Source of the DNA: Tardiphaga sp. P9-11
GTDB taxonomy: Bacteria; Pseudomonadota; Alphaproteobacteria; Rhizobiales; Xanthobacteraceae
Length of the DNA stretch: 64,000 nt
Direction: 5' to 3'
Assembly: GCF_008329525.1 (NCBI RefSeq)
Contig: NZ_NPKQ01000001.1
Span: 930,001-994,000 of the forward strand
A program made the translations under genes and the position numbers. Every line of letters starts with the position of its first letter. Position 1 is the stretch's first letter. The notes beneath the pieces are model-generated. The model saw nothing but the letters and a program-made list of their open reading frames with translations. It did no database searches and was not told where the DNA came from. Shown one piece after another: positions 25,287 to 34,320 of this stretch.

Positions 25287-26429
25287 GTGGTGCCGCTCGA
25301 TTTGGCCCTGCCAGGTTCCCGTTTAAACATCAAACAGGGGCGTGGCGGTTTCCACGCGCAGGCTGTGTCACAGAAAACGCGTAAAAAGAGTGTTTCCAAG
25401 GCTGCCTCTTCGAAGAAGGCTACCTCTTCGAAGGTCTTGGATCCGAAGGCTTCGAAAAAGACAACTGCGGCCAGCCGCGTTGTAAAGGGTCCTGCTGCGA
25501 AGAATTCTGTCACCAAAGGCCGTGCCCGGGCCCCTGTCAAGGACACCCGGACCGCCGCGAAGGCTGCGGCTGAAAAGTCCTCCAAAAATAAAAGAAGTGC
25601 AATGCCAAATAAGACTGCCAAACCTACCCCGAAGGCTGCTGCTTCGAAGACTACTGCTGCCAAGCCTGCTGCGCCGAAGACGGCTGCGAAGGCTCCTGCG
25701 GCCAAGGCGCCGGTTGCTGCGCCCGCTGTGAAGACTGTTGCGCCGAAGGAAGCTGCCAAGGTTGCTGCGAAGCCCGCGGCTGCCAAGCCGGCGCCCGCTG
25801 CGGCCCCGCGAGCCGAAGAGCCGAAGAAGCCGTTGACCCAGCGTCAGGGCTTCAAGACCAACGAATTCGTCGTCTATCCGGCGCATGGTGTTGGCCAGAT
25901 CCTCGCCATCGAGGAGCAGGAAATTGCAGGCGCCAGGCTCGAACTCTTCGTGATCAATTTCATGAAGGACAAGATGACCCTGCGCGTTCCTACCGCGAAG
26001 GTCATGAATGTCGGCATGCGCAAGCTGTCGGAGCCGGCGCTGGTCAAGCGCGCGCTCGAGACACTGAAGGGCCGTGCCCGCATCAAGCGCACCATGTGGT
26101 CGCGCCGTGCACAGGAATACGAAGCGAAGATCAATTCGGGCGACATCGTCGCGATTGCCGAAGTGGTCCGCGATCTGTTCCGTTCGGACTCGCAGCCCGA
26201 GCAGTCCTACAGCGAACGTCAGCTGTATGAAGCTGCACTCGATCGTCTGTCGCGCGAAATCGCTGTGGTCCAGCACGTCACCGAGACCGAAGCGGTCAAG
26301 GAGATCGAAGGCCAGCTCGCCAAGAGCCCGCGCCGCGGCGCCAAGGCTGAAGCGGGCGCCGAAGCCGGTGCTGACGATGCCGACAGCGATGGTGACGATG
26401 ATGTCGCCGCCGCAGACGAGGCTGCGTAA
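25287..26429 (+). CDS. carD: CarD family transcriptional regulator with long Lys/Ala-rich N-terminal tail
   Basis: The CarD domain lies at about residues 190-355 of this reading (RQGFKTNEFVVYPAHGVGQI at its start, then the helical part to about EGQLAKSP). CarD binds RNA polymerase beta through its Tudor-like domain and stabilises open promoter complexes. In front lies a tail of nearly 190 residues rich in Lys, Ala and Pro, resembling histone H1 tails. The start is uncertain: GTG 25287 is closest to the promoter and the whole tail has coding character; ATG 25602 (giving MPNKTAK) is the alternative and yields 275 residues. A terminator follows. Confidence 0.88.
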   Translation: MVPLDLALPGSRLNIKQGRGGFHAQAVSQKTRKKSVSKAASSKKATSSKVLDPKASKKTTAASRVVKGPAAKNSVTKGRARAPVKDTRTAAKAAAEKSSKNKRSAMPNKTAKPTPKAAASKTTAAKPAAPKTAAKAPAAKAPVAAPAVKTVAPKEAAKVAAKPAAAKPAPAAAPRAEEPKKPLTQRQGFKTNEFVVYPAHGVGQILAIEEQEIAGARLELFVINFMKDKMTLRVPTAKVMNVGMRKLSEPALVKRALETLKGRARIKRTMWSRRAQEYEAKINSGDIVAIAEVVRDLFRSDSQPEQSYSERQLYEAALDRLSREIAVVQHVTETEAVKEIEGQLAKSPRRGAKAEAGAEAGADDADSDGDDDVAAADEAA

Positions 26430-26452
26430 GCAGCCTTTCGCAGGTTGAATAC

Positions 26453-26484
26453 AAAAAGCCCGGCCGAGAGGCCGGGCTTTTTTG
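26453..26484 (+). terminator. Terminator after carD
   Basis: AGCCCGGCC and GGCCGGGCT form a 9-bp stem with a GAGA loop, with an A-run before and a T-run after. It can also act for the convergent minus-strand M48 gene. Confidence 0.92.
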
Positions 26485-26547
26485 TTTCGGTGAACGACAA
26501 GGATATCTCCGTTGCGCCGACTATGTGCAGAGAGAGGTCTGTAAGCC

Positions 26548-28047
26548 TCAATCCACCACGATCTTGACGCGGTCGCGGGCCTTCACGCTGGCATTGTTCT
26601 CAAGCCCGTTCAGAACGCGAAAACGCTCCAGCGGGCGATCGATGCCGTTCATGCGATGCGATAGCGATTCCACTGTGTCGCCGGGCTGCACGGTGATCAC
26701 CTTGATGCGCAGCGGGCGGGCGGCCTGGATTTCGGCCAGCGTCAGGCGGCGGAACGAGTTGACGGTTTCGCGGGCGTTGCGCTCGCTCTCGGTGCTCTTC
26801 TGCTTGGCGGCGAAGATAAACCGATAGACGTCGCTGCCGAAGCGTAGCGCGTAGACGCGGAATTGCCACTGGTCGCCGCGCGCGAGCGCTGAGGCTGCGG
26901 GGAAGCCGTTGATGGTGAGTTCTTCCGTGGTGGCCTTGTCGACATTCTCCATCCAGCCGGAATTGAGATAGTCGCTCAGGGTCTGCTCCGATGGCACGCG
27001 GACCACGTCGAAGCGCATGGCCTGATTGCCGCCTTCGCGCACGCCGATCACCGCTTGCGCGGTGTTGTCCAGCGTGAATGCTTCCGGCGCCTGGAATGTG
27101 AAGCCGAGCTTGGGATGCAGGAAGCGGCGGCCACGTACGAAGCCTTCGCTGGGGTCTTCGCCATAGACGATGCCGTCGATTGCCGAGAGATAGGTTTCGC
27201 GGTCGCGCTCGCCGCCATCCGGCGAGGAATATTGCCGCGCATTGGCCTGCGCATTCTGCACACGCTCTGGCGTTGCCGGATGCGACGACAGAAAGTCCTG
27301 CGCACGGGGATCGAGCGGCGTGCGGTTGGCTTTCAGTGCTGCGTTACGCTCCATCGCTGCGAGAAAACGAGATGCGCCATAGGGATCGAACTTGGCGCGG
27401 GCCGAGATGCCGACGCCAATGCCATCAGCCTCGAATTCCTGAGCGCGTGAGAAGCTCGCCATCGTCAGTTTGGATTTGGCGAGCGCGAGTGCGGTGAGGT
27501 CGGGATCGCTGCCCATATCGGTGACGACGCGAGTGACGATGGACGCCTGCCGCGCCTGCTCCTCGCGGATGGACGCGTGCTTTGCGAGTACATGCGCCAT
27601 CTCATGCGACAGTACCGACGAAATCTCGGACGTATCGCTGGCCAACGCGATCAGGCCGCGCGTGACATAGAGTTGCCCGGTCGGCAGCGCAAACGCATTC
27701 ACGGCACCCGAGTTGAGGATCGTGACCTTGTAAGCGAGGTCCGGCCGCTCGGACGCCGCGACCAGCCGATCGACGGTCTTGGTGATCAGTGCCTCCAGCC
27801 GCGGGTCGTCATAGGCGCCGCCATAGGATGCGAGGATACGCTCGTGCTCTTTCTCGGCGGCCGGCGTCTGTACCACGGCGGGTTTCGGTGGCTTGGCCGC
27901 CACCATCGGTTTCACGGAGGAGGCGGCTTCGAACCGGCTGGCGTCGCCGCAGGCCGACAAAGTGAAGACAGCGCACAGCACCACTGGCGCCGCCCAAAGG
28001 CGGCGGCTCAAGTTGGTTTGCCGTCCCACACCCGTCACGCCGTTCAC
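26548..28047 (-). CDS. M48 family metalloprotease lipoprotein with C-terminal LysM-like region
   Basis: A 499-residue Zn protease of the BepA/YfgC-like type that acts in the periplasm, where relatives remove or assemble outer-membrane proteins. A lipobox (FTLSAC) near residue 30 predicts a lipid-anchored protein. The zinc motif HEMAH and the downstream third-ligand Glu in QEFEADGIGV are present. The last 50 residues (VITVQPGDTVESLSHRM and onward) resemble a LysM peptidoglycan-binding repeat. GTG 28047 is chosen because it gives a normal lipoprotein signal and avoids overlap with the upstream gene that ends at 28112; the frame is open further upstream without such features. Confidence 0.87.
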   Translation of the reverse strand: MNGVTGVGRQTNLSRRLWAAPVVLCAVFTLSACGDASRFEAASSVKPMVAAKPPKPAVVQTPAAEKEHERILASYGGAYDDPRLEALITKTVDRLVAASERPDLAYKVTILNSGAVNAFALPTGQLYVTRGLIALASDTSEISSVLSHEMAHVLAKHASIREEQARQASIVTRVVTDMGSDPDLTALALAKSKLTMASFSRAQEFEADGIGVGISARAKFDPYGASRFLAAMERNAALKANRTPLDPRAQDFLSSHPATPERVQNAQANARQYSSPDGGERDRETYLSAIDGIVYGEDPSEGFVRGRRFLHPKLGFTFQAPEAFTLDNTAQAVIGVREGGNQAMRFDVVRVPSEQTLSDYLNSGWMENVDKATTEELTINGFPAASALARGDQWQFRVYALRFGSDVYRFIFAAKQKSTESERNARETVNSFRRLTLAEIQAARPLRIKVITVQPGDTVESLSHRMNGIDRPLERFRVLNGLENNASVKARDRVKIVVD

Positions 28048-28111
28048 TCTCTGCCCAAGCAGCCTTTCCGTCCAAATCTTGTCGTCCAAGTGATCTTGTC
28101 GTCCAAGTGGT

Positions 28112-28900
28112 CTAATTGTCCCCGACCACTTCGATCTGCCCCACCGCGAGCGCCTCAATCCGCGGTCCGCCGCGCTTCTCGACCCACCCCCGAACGCGAA
28201 TATGTCGTCTTTCAAGGGACTTAAGCGTGATTCCAGCCGTCTCGAAGGCCGTCATCATGCGCCTTGAAATAGTTACCGCAAAGTCCTGAGTCCAGCGACG
28301 CCCGAAATTGAGGTAGGTCACCGTCCCGGCCTGGCGAACCGACAGGACCCGCCCCTCGACCAGCACGAACCGCCCCACATCGGCCAAGATATCGCCGGGA
28401 CTTTCCGCGTTTTTTATGGCGTTGGTTTGAGTCCAGATTCCGCGCTTCAGCCGGCGGGCCGAGCCTTCGGCAGCGGAAAGTTCCGCCGCACAGGCTGTGT
28501 CGGAAATCGTGCCGGAGGCGAGGGCGGCGCCCTGCGCCAGAAGCTGGACCTGCAGCGACGGCTCAGCGGGATCGGCGAAGACAAAAGCCGGTTGTCGCCC
28601 GTAGCGATCCGGCATGTCGTTTTCGCCGTACAAGATGACGTCGCGACCGGCAATCAATGCGGCGAGGTCGTTCGGCTTAGATGAGCTTACAATCGACTCG
28701 ATTCCCGCCAGACGGATTTCGTTGCCGTCGCTCAAGCGCAATGTCCTGACATCGATGACATCGGCGACGCGGCCTTCTCCCTGAGCGGCGAACATGCAGC
28801 CGGCGGCAGACACGGGTTGTACGGATGTCGAAATGCCGATCACTGCCAGCAACAGCGTTGCGGCATACGGCACGTCACACTTTGCAGATGCGGCACGCAT
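28112..28900 (-). CDS. Exported thermonuclease (SNase)-like protein
   Basis: A 262-residue protein with a signal peptide (about residues 1-32, AATLLLAVIGISTSVQPVSA) and a staphylococcal-nuclease-like OB fold (VADVIDVRTLRLSDGNEIRLAGIES, DRYGRQPAFVFA). By eye, the two catalytic Arg positions are present (IRLAG and DRYGR), but the acidic Asp/Glu that belong to the D-x-P-E segment after RLxGI read ESIV, so the Glu base is missing. Nuclease activity is therefore doubtful. The C-terminal 90 residues are a separate region with VLVEGRVLSVRQAGTVTYLNFG, another OB-like stretch. ATG 28900 has AGGTGAT in front. Confidence 0.75.
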   Translation of the reverse strand: MRAASAKCDVPYAATLLLAVIGISTSVQPVSAAGCMFAAQGEGRVADVIDVRTLRLSDGNEIRLAGIESIVSSSKPNDLAALIAGRDVILYGENDMPDRYGRQPAFVFADPAEPSLQVQLLAQGAALASGTISDTACAAELSAAEGSARRLKRGIWTQTNAIKNAESPGDILADVGRFVLVEGRVLSVRQAGTVTYLNFGRRWTQDFAVTISRRMMTAFETAGITLKSLERRHIRVRGWVEKRGGPRIEALAVGQIEVVGDN

Positions 28901-29098
28901 CACATCACCTCGTGAGCTCCGATCAACCTCACGTCTATCATAGACAACAATCCATTCCGTTTTGCGGAAAACCTGTGTGTCTTTGCAGCGATTCTTGGCA
29001 GCGCCGCCGCTTGCCGCTGTTGTGTCATTGCTGCATGATCGCGATAACAACAACGAATACCGCGCAAAAAGCTGCGGCACGTTTTGAGGGAGGGACTT

Positions 29099-30304
29099 TT
29101 GAAGAAGATCATTTCAGGTCTGCTGGCGTCAGCAATGGCGTTCGCGGCCACCAGTGCCATGGCGCAGACCAAGCCGCTGAAGCTCGGCGCCATTCTCGAT
29201 ATGTCGGGCCTGTATGCCGATATTACCGGCGTCGGCAGCGAGACCGCTGCCAAGATGGCTGCAGAAGATTTCGGTGGCGAAGTGCTGGGCCGGAAGATCG
29301 AGATCATTGCCGCCGACCATCTCAACAAGGCTGATCTCTCCGCCAACATCGCGCGCGACATGCTCGACAACCAAGGTGTTGAGGCGATCATCGACGTCGC
29401 GGCATCGGCGACCGCGCTGGCTGCGAGCGAAATCGCACGCGCGCGCAACAAGATCATCATCTTCAACGGCCCGGGCTCGATCCGTCTCAGCAACGAGGCC
29501 TGCGGCCCCTACACGGTGCACTATGTGTTCGACACCTATGCGCAGGCCAATGTGACCGGCCTCGCCACCGTGAAGAACGGCCTCGACACCTGGTTCTTCC
29601 TGTCGGCCGACTATGCATTCGGTGCGGATCTCGAGAAGGACACCACGGCTGTCGTCACCAAGGCCGGTGGCAAGGTGCTCGGCTCGGTCAAGCACCCGCT
29701 GAACACATCGGACTTCTCGTCGTTCCTGCTGCAGGCGCAGAGCTCCAAGGCCAAGGTTGTCGGCCTCGCCAATGCCGGCGGCGATACGATCACCGCGATC
29801 AAGCAGGCAGCTGAATTCGGTCTTACGCGCGGTGGGGGCCAGAAGCTGTCGCCGCTGCTGGCCTTCATCTCCGACATCGACAGCGTCGGTCTCGATACCG
29901 CGCAGGGCCTGATCCTGGCGGAAGCGTTCTACTGGGATCTCAATGACGAGACCCGCGCTTTCACCAAACGCTTCCAGGAGCGCACCAAGCGCGTGCCGAC
30001 ATCGGCTCAAGCCGGCGTCTATTCATCGGTGCTGCATTATCTCAAGGCGGTGAAGGCTGCCGGCACCACGGATTCGGCGCCGGTCATGAAGCTCATGAAG
30101 GAGACACCGATCAATGACATGTTTGCCAAGAATGGCCGGATTCGCGAGGATGGCCGGATGGTGCATGACATGTATCTGTTCGAGGTGAAGAAGCCGTCGG
30201 AATCCAAGGGCCGCTGGGACGACTACAAGCTGCTCGCCACTGTCCCCGCGGAACAGGCTTTCCAGCCGCTGGAAGCCTCGCGCTGCCCGCTGGTGAAGAA
30301 GTAA
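29099..30304 (+). CDS. ABC transporter substrate-binding protein (branched-chain amino acid type)
   Basis: A 401-residue periplasmic binding protein of the LivK/type 1 PBP family. The signal peptide ends at about residue 23 (ATSAMAQ), followed by KPLKLGAILDMSGLYADITG, the usual first strand and loop. Homologues take up amino acids, aromatic acids or related compounds. The start is TTG 29099, six bases after a strong GGAGGGA. No permease or ATPase gene is nearby, so it must use a transporter encoded elsewhere or act as a sensor. It heads a same-strand series with enoyl-CoA hydratase, VOC and acyl-CoA synthetase genes, which suggests an acid that is activated to a CoA ester. Confidence 0.88.
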   Translation: MKKIISGLLASAMAFAATSAMAQTKPLKLGAILDMSGLYADITGVGSETAAKMAAEDFGGEVLGRKIEIIAADHLNKADLSANIARDMLDNQGVEAIIDVAASATALAASEIARARNKIIIFNGPGSIRLSNEACGPYTVHYVFDTYAQANVTGLATVKNGLDTWFFLSADYAFGADLEKDTTAVVTKAGGKVLGSVKHPLNTSDFSSFLLQAQSSKAKVVGLANAGGDTITAIKQAAEFGLTRGGGQKLSPLLAFISDIDSVGLDTAQGLILAEAFYWDLNDETRAFTKRFQERTKRVPTSAQAGVYSSVLHYLKAVKAAGTTDSAPVMKLMKETPINDMFAKNGRIREDGRMVHDMYLFEVKKPSESKGRWDDYKLLATVPAEQAFQPLEASRCPLVKK

Positions 30305-30359
30305 CCGTCACGGCCCAAGATCTGCCGGGCGATCAAGAACAACAAGAAGGAGCGCAATC

Positions 30360-31148
30360 ATGAGCGACATCGTCCTGCAGGACCTCGACAATGGTCTTCT
30401 GACCATCACCATGAACCGTCCGGATCGGCGCAACGCGCTCAATCCGGACATGACACAGGGCCTGGTCGCGGCAGCACGTCGCGCGCAGGAAGATCACGAC
30501 GTGCGCGCCGTACTCATCAAGGGCGCAGGCGGTACGTTCTGCGTCGGCGGCGACGTCAAGTCGATGGCGGCCGGCCGCGCGCCGCTGTCGTTTGAAGCGA
30601 AGCGAGCCAATCTGCGCCGCGGCATGGAAGTGTCGCGCATCCTGCACCAGATGCCGAAGCCGGTGGTGGCGCAACTCGATGGCGCTGCAGCAGGCGCCGG
30701 TCTCTCGATTGCACTGTCCTGCGATCTCCGCGTCGCCGCAAGCTCGGTGAAGATCACCACGGCCTTCGCCAAGGTCGGCTTCTCCGGTGATTATGGCGGC
30801 ACCTACTTTCTCACCAAGATGCTTGGCAACGCCAAGGCGCGCGAGCTTTATCTGATGTCGCCGGTGCTGAGCGCGCAGGAGGCGCTGGCGCTCGGCATGG
30901 TGACCAAGGTCGTCGATGACGCCGAGGTCGAGGCAGCGGCACGCGAACTGGCGATGTCGCTCGCGCAGGGGCCGAGCATCACCTACGGCTATATCAAGAC
31001 CAACATCAATAATGCCGAAACAATGACGCTGGAAGCCTGCTTCGACGCCGAGGCGATTCACCACACCCGCTGCAGCGATACCGACGATCACAAGGAGGCC
31101 GCCAAGGCCTTCGTCGAGAAGCGCAAGCCGGTTTTCAGAGGGCAATGA
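30360..31148 (+). CDS. Enoyl-CoA hydratase/isomerase family protein
   Basis: A 262-residue crotonase-fold enzyme, the normal length. The oxyanion-hole regions are visible at GTFCVGGDVKSM (residues 60-71) and LDGAAAGAGLSIALSCDLRV (about 103-122). It should hydrate or isomerise an acyl-CoA intermediate; the substrate cannot be told. AAGAAGGAG precedes ATG 30360. The stop overlaps the start of the next gene by 4 bases, so translation is probably coupled. Confidence 0.92.
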   Translation: MSDIVLQDLDNGLLTITMNRPDRRNALNPDMTQGLVAAARRAQEDHDVRAVLIKGAGGTFCVGGDVKSMAAGRAPLSFEAKRANLRRGMEVSRILHQMPKPVVAQLDGAAAGAGLSIALSCDLRVAASSVKITTAFAKVGFSGDYGGTYFLTKMLGNAKARELYLMSPVLSAQEALALGMVTKVVDDAEVEAAARELAMSLAQGPSITYGYIKTNINNAETMTLEACFDAEAIHHTRCSDTDDHKEAAKAFVEKRKPVFRGQ

Positions 31149-31912
31149 CCATGAGCCAGATGCGGTTGCGGCAAGTTTGTCTGGTCGCTCCGCATCTGGA
31201 GCCCGTGGTAAGCGATATTGCGGCCATTCTCGGCCTCGATATCTGCTACCGCGATCCCCGTGTTGAAAAATATGGGCTCGAAAATGCGCTGCTGCCAGTC
31301 GATGTGACGCTGCTCGAAGTGGTGGCGCCGACACAGCCGGGCACGGCGGCCGGACGGTTCATGGAGAAGAACGGCGGCCGCGGCGGCTATATGGTGATCC
31401 TGTCCTGCGAGGATCCTGACGAGCGCGGGCGCTTCGCCGCCAGCATCGGCATCCGCACCGCCAATGTGATCGATCATCCACCCTATCATGGCGTGCAGCT
31501 ACATCCGCGCGATTGCCGGGCTGCCTTTATCGAGTTCAATCACACCGACGGCAGTGACGACGATTTCGGGCCGTATCCGCCGGCCGGTCCGGACTGGCAG
31601 GAAGCGATCCGCCACGATATCACGCGCGCGCTCACCGAGGTCGAGCTGCAGAGCCCCGATCACTATGATCTCGCGCAGCACTGGAGCAACATCATCGGCA
31701 TTCCACTGACCTCGGCACGCAATGACGATCCGCAGATCGCATTCACCAATGGCTGCTTGCGCTTCGCCAAAGGCAAGGCCGAGGCGATGACCGGGCTGAC
31801 CTTTCGCGTCAACGATGTCGCGCAGGTGCTGGGCAGTGCGCGGGCGCGGGGCTGTCCCTGCGCCGGCGATGCATTTCTGCTGGCCGGGGTCACGTTTCGC
31901 GTCGTTGCATGA
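31145..31912 (+). CDS. VOC (glyoxalase-like) family protein
   Basis: A 255-residue protein with two vicinal-oxygen-chelate-like halves: the first begins LRQVCLVAPHLEPVVSDIAAILGL, the second around VELQSPDHYDLAQHWSNIIGI. VOC proteins use a metal to act on small molecules (glyoxalases, dioxygenases, epimerases such as methylmalonyl-CoA epimerase). The specific role is not visible. The 4-base overlap with the enoyl-CoA hydratase gene ties it to CoA-ester metabolism. Confidence 0.75.
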   Translation: MTMSQMRLRQVCLVAPHLEPVVSDIAAILGLDICYRDPRVEKYGLENALLPVDVTLLEVVAPTQPGTAAGRFMEKNGGRGGYMVILSCEDPDERGRFAASIGIRTANVIDHPPYHGVQLHPRDCRAAFIEFNHTDGSDDDFGPYPPAGPDWQEAIRHDITRALTEVELQSPDHYDLAQHWSNIIGIPLTSARNDDPQIAFTNGCLRFAKGKAEAMTGLTFRVNDVAQVLGSARARGCPCAGDAFLLAGVTFRVVA

Positions 31913-32020
31913 TCGCGGCAATCGCCGCACGATCCGTTCTTGTTCTGACGCGTTTCCTGCATGCGAACCGTATCCGCTTCGCTCGGAAATGCTCCGGCAA
32001 TAACAATAACGGGAAACGCC

Positions 32021-34207
32021 ATGACTGTGACATGTCCGCATCCGCTGGACTCTTTCTTCAATCCATCCAGCATCGCCATTATTGGCGCCTCCCGCGATGT
32101 CACGAAGATCCCGGGCCTGCTGCTGTCCTTCCTGCGCAAGAACCATTTTTCCGGTGCGATCTACCCGGTAAATCCGAACTATCCGGATATCGACGGGCTC
32201 ACCTGCTATCCGACCATCAACGCGGTCGGGCAGCCGATCGATCTGGCCATCGTGATCATTCCTGCGCGCGTCGTGCTCGGCGCGCTCCAGGATTGTGCGA
32301 AACTCGGCGTCAAACATGCGATCATCATCTCCTCCGGCTTCGCAGAAGAAGGCGGCGATTCCATCGCGATGCAGGACGCGATCGCGGCGCTGGCGAAACG
32401 CACGGGAATGCGGATCTCGGGGCCGAATGCGGAAGGTTATTATAACCAGATTGCCGGTATCGCCGCGACCTTCAGCCCGACCGTCGACGTCAGGCCGGAT
32501 CAGCCGCGCCTGGTCGCCACCACAAAGCGGATCGGTATCGTCGCGCAATCCGGCGGCATCGGCTTTGCGATCTATAACCGCGCCAAGGCGCTCGGTATTG
32601 CGCTCAGCACAGTCATCTCAACCGGCAACGAGTCCGATCTCGGTGCCGGCGAATTCCTTGAATACCTGGTGCAGGATACGCAGACGGATGTGATCCTGCT
32701 CTTCATTGAGGGTGTTCGCGACGTCGACAAATTTCTCTCCGCGGCACAGAAAGCCGCGGAGACGGGCAAGCCCGTCATTGTCACCAAGGTCGGCCGCTCC
32801 GGCGCCGGCGAGCGCGCAGCAGCCTCGCATACGGCCAGCATGGCGGGTTGGACGGCCGCCTATGATGCGGTGTTCGCGCGCTATGGCCTCATCGTCTCCA
32901 ACGATCTCGACGAAGCGGTGACCATCGCCGCCGTGCTGACCACGTCACCGCTGCCGAAAGGCGACCGAGTCGCTGTTGTCACCGTCTCCGGCGGCGCCGG
33001 CATCTGGGGTGCAGATGCGGTCTCGGCGCAGGGGCTGCAAGTGCCGGAATTGTCTGACGGCGTTCAGGCGACCATCCGTGGTCTGATCCCATCCTATGGA
33101 TCGCCGCGCAATCCGATCGATATCACGGCCCAGGCGGTACACAGCGGCGGGCTGCAAAAGACCATTGAATTGCTCAACAGGTCTGACGAGATCGATGCAA
33201 TCCTGGTTGTGATCTCGCTCTCCAGCGAGACGCGGATGCCGTTCAAGACGCTCGAGCTGAAGCCGGTGATATCGGCACAGAACAAGCCGGTCGTGTTCTG
33301 GTCCTACACATTGCCGTCAAATTTCGCGCGCACCGGTCTGGCCGAATCCGGCGTCGTCGTATTATCCGGCCTCACACATGTCAGCGTCGCGTTGCGGCGG
33401 CTGGTCGATCACGCGGGATTCAAGCTGGCCGAACCTGTTGCGACAGCCCCGGCTACAGCGAGTGATCTGGCTGAGCATCTGACCGCGCCGACGCTCTCCG
33501 AGTATGACAGCAAGACGCTGCTGCAGATTGCCGGTGTCGCGCTGCCAAGCGAGGTTCTGGTCACCGAAAGATCGGCGCTCGATGCCGCGATTGCCAGGAC
33601 CGGCTTTCCGCTGGTGATGAAGATCCAGTCGCGCGACATTCCGCACAAGAGCGAGGTGGGAGGCGTGCGGGTTGGCATTGCCACGAAGGACGAAGCGGCC
33701 GCAGCCTATGACGTTCTGCTTGCGAATGCGCGCCAGCATCGGCCACAGGCCACATTACAGGGCGTGCTCGTTGCGCCGATGGCCAGGAAGGGCGTCGAGA
33801 TCATCGTCGGCACACTGCTGGACAAGACTTTCGGACCAATGGTGATGGTTGGCCTCGGCGGAGTGACGGCGGAATTGTTCAGGGACGTGGTCTATCGCCC
33901 GGCCCCGGTGAGTGCCGATGAGGCTGCATCCATGCTGGGCGAGCTCAAGGCCGCGCCTCTGCTGAACGGATTTCGCGGGGCGGCGAAGGCTGACGTGTTC
34001 TCGGCAGCGGAGCTGATTGCGCAGATCTCGCAGCTTGCGGCGCGGTTCAAGGGCGAGATCGCCGAGATCGAGCTCAATCCGGTGCTGATGCATCCGGTGG
34101 GAGAGGGCGTCACGATCGTCGATGCGCTGGTGGTGAGGAAGCCCCAGCCCGGATGGAGCGTAGCGCAATTCGGGGCGGAGTTCAGCGCATACACAATCCC
34201 GGACTAG
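32021..34207 (+). CDS. Acyl-CoA synthetase, NDP-forming (acetate-CoA ligase family)
   Basis: A 728-residue single-chain enzyme with CoA-binding (SSIAIIGASRDVTKIPG, residues 13-30), succinyl-CoA-ligase-like and ATP-grasp domains (TGFPLVMKIQSRDIPHKSEVGGV near 525-550). The catalytic phospho-His is expected in the ASHTASMAG segment. The enzyme converts an organic acid, CoA and ATP to acyl-CoA or the reverse. Start 32021 is the ATG giving MTVTCPHPLDSFFNPSS; upstream codons show no similarity. It probably activates the compound handled by the neighbouring hydratase and dehydrogenases. Confidence 0.9.
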   Translation: MTVTCPHPLDSFFNPSSIAIIGASRDVTKIPGLLLSFLRKNHFSGAIYPVNPNYPDIDGLTCYPTINAVGQPIDLAIVIIPARVVLGALQDCAKLGVKHAIIISSGFAEEGGDSIAMQDAIAALAKRTGMRISGPNAEGYYNQIAGIAATFSPTVDVRPDQPRLVATTKRIGIVAQSGGIGFAIYNRAKALGIALSTVISTGNESDLGAGEFLEYLVQDTQTDVILLFIEGVRDVDKFLSAAQKAAETGKPVIVTKVGRSGAGERAAASHTASMAGWTAAYDAVFARYGLIVSNDLDEAVTIAAVLTTSPLPKGDRVAVVTVSGGAGIWGADAVSAQGLQVPELSDGVQATIRGLIPSYGSPRNPIDITAQAVHSGGLQKTIELLNRSDEIDAILVVISLSSETRMPFKTLELKPVISAQNKPVVFWSYTLPSNFARTGLAESGVVVLSGLTHVSVALRRLVDHAGFKLAEPVATAPATASDLAEHLTAPTLSEYDSKTLLQIAGVALPSEVLVTERSALDAAIARTGFPLVMKIQSRDIPHKSEVGGVRVGIATKDEAAAAYDVLLANARQHRPQATLQGVLVAPMARKGVEIIVGTLLDKTFGPMVMVGLGGVTAELFRDVVYRPAPVSADEAASMLGELKAAPLLNGFRGAAKADVFSAAELIAQISQLAARFKGEIAEIELNPVLMHPVGEGVTIVDALVVRKPQPGWSVAQFGAEFSAYTIPD

Positions 34208-34256
34208 GTTGCGTTCCAACCGGGCTAAGAAGCGGCGCTTTGCTTTGGTGTCATCA

Positions 34257-34289
34257 ATAAAATGGCCGGGATGAACCCGGCCATTTCCA
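34257..34289. terminator. Bidirectional terminator between convergent catabolic genes
   Basis: AAATGGCCGGG (34260-34270) and CCCGGCCATTT (34276-34286) form an 11-bp stem with a 5-base loop between convergent stops. A/T-rich bases flank both ends. Confidence 0.8.
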
Positions 34290-34320
34290 GGTGAGGTTTG
34301 AAAACAAACCCGACGGGGAC

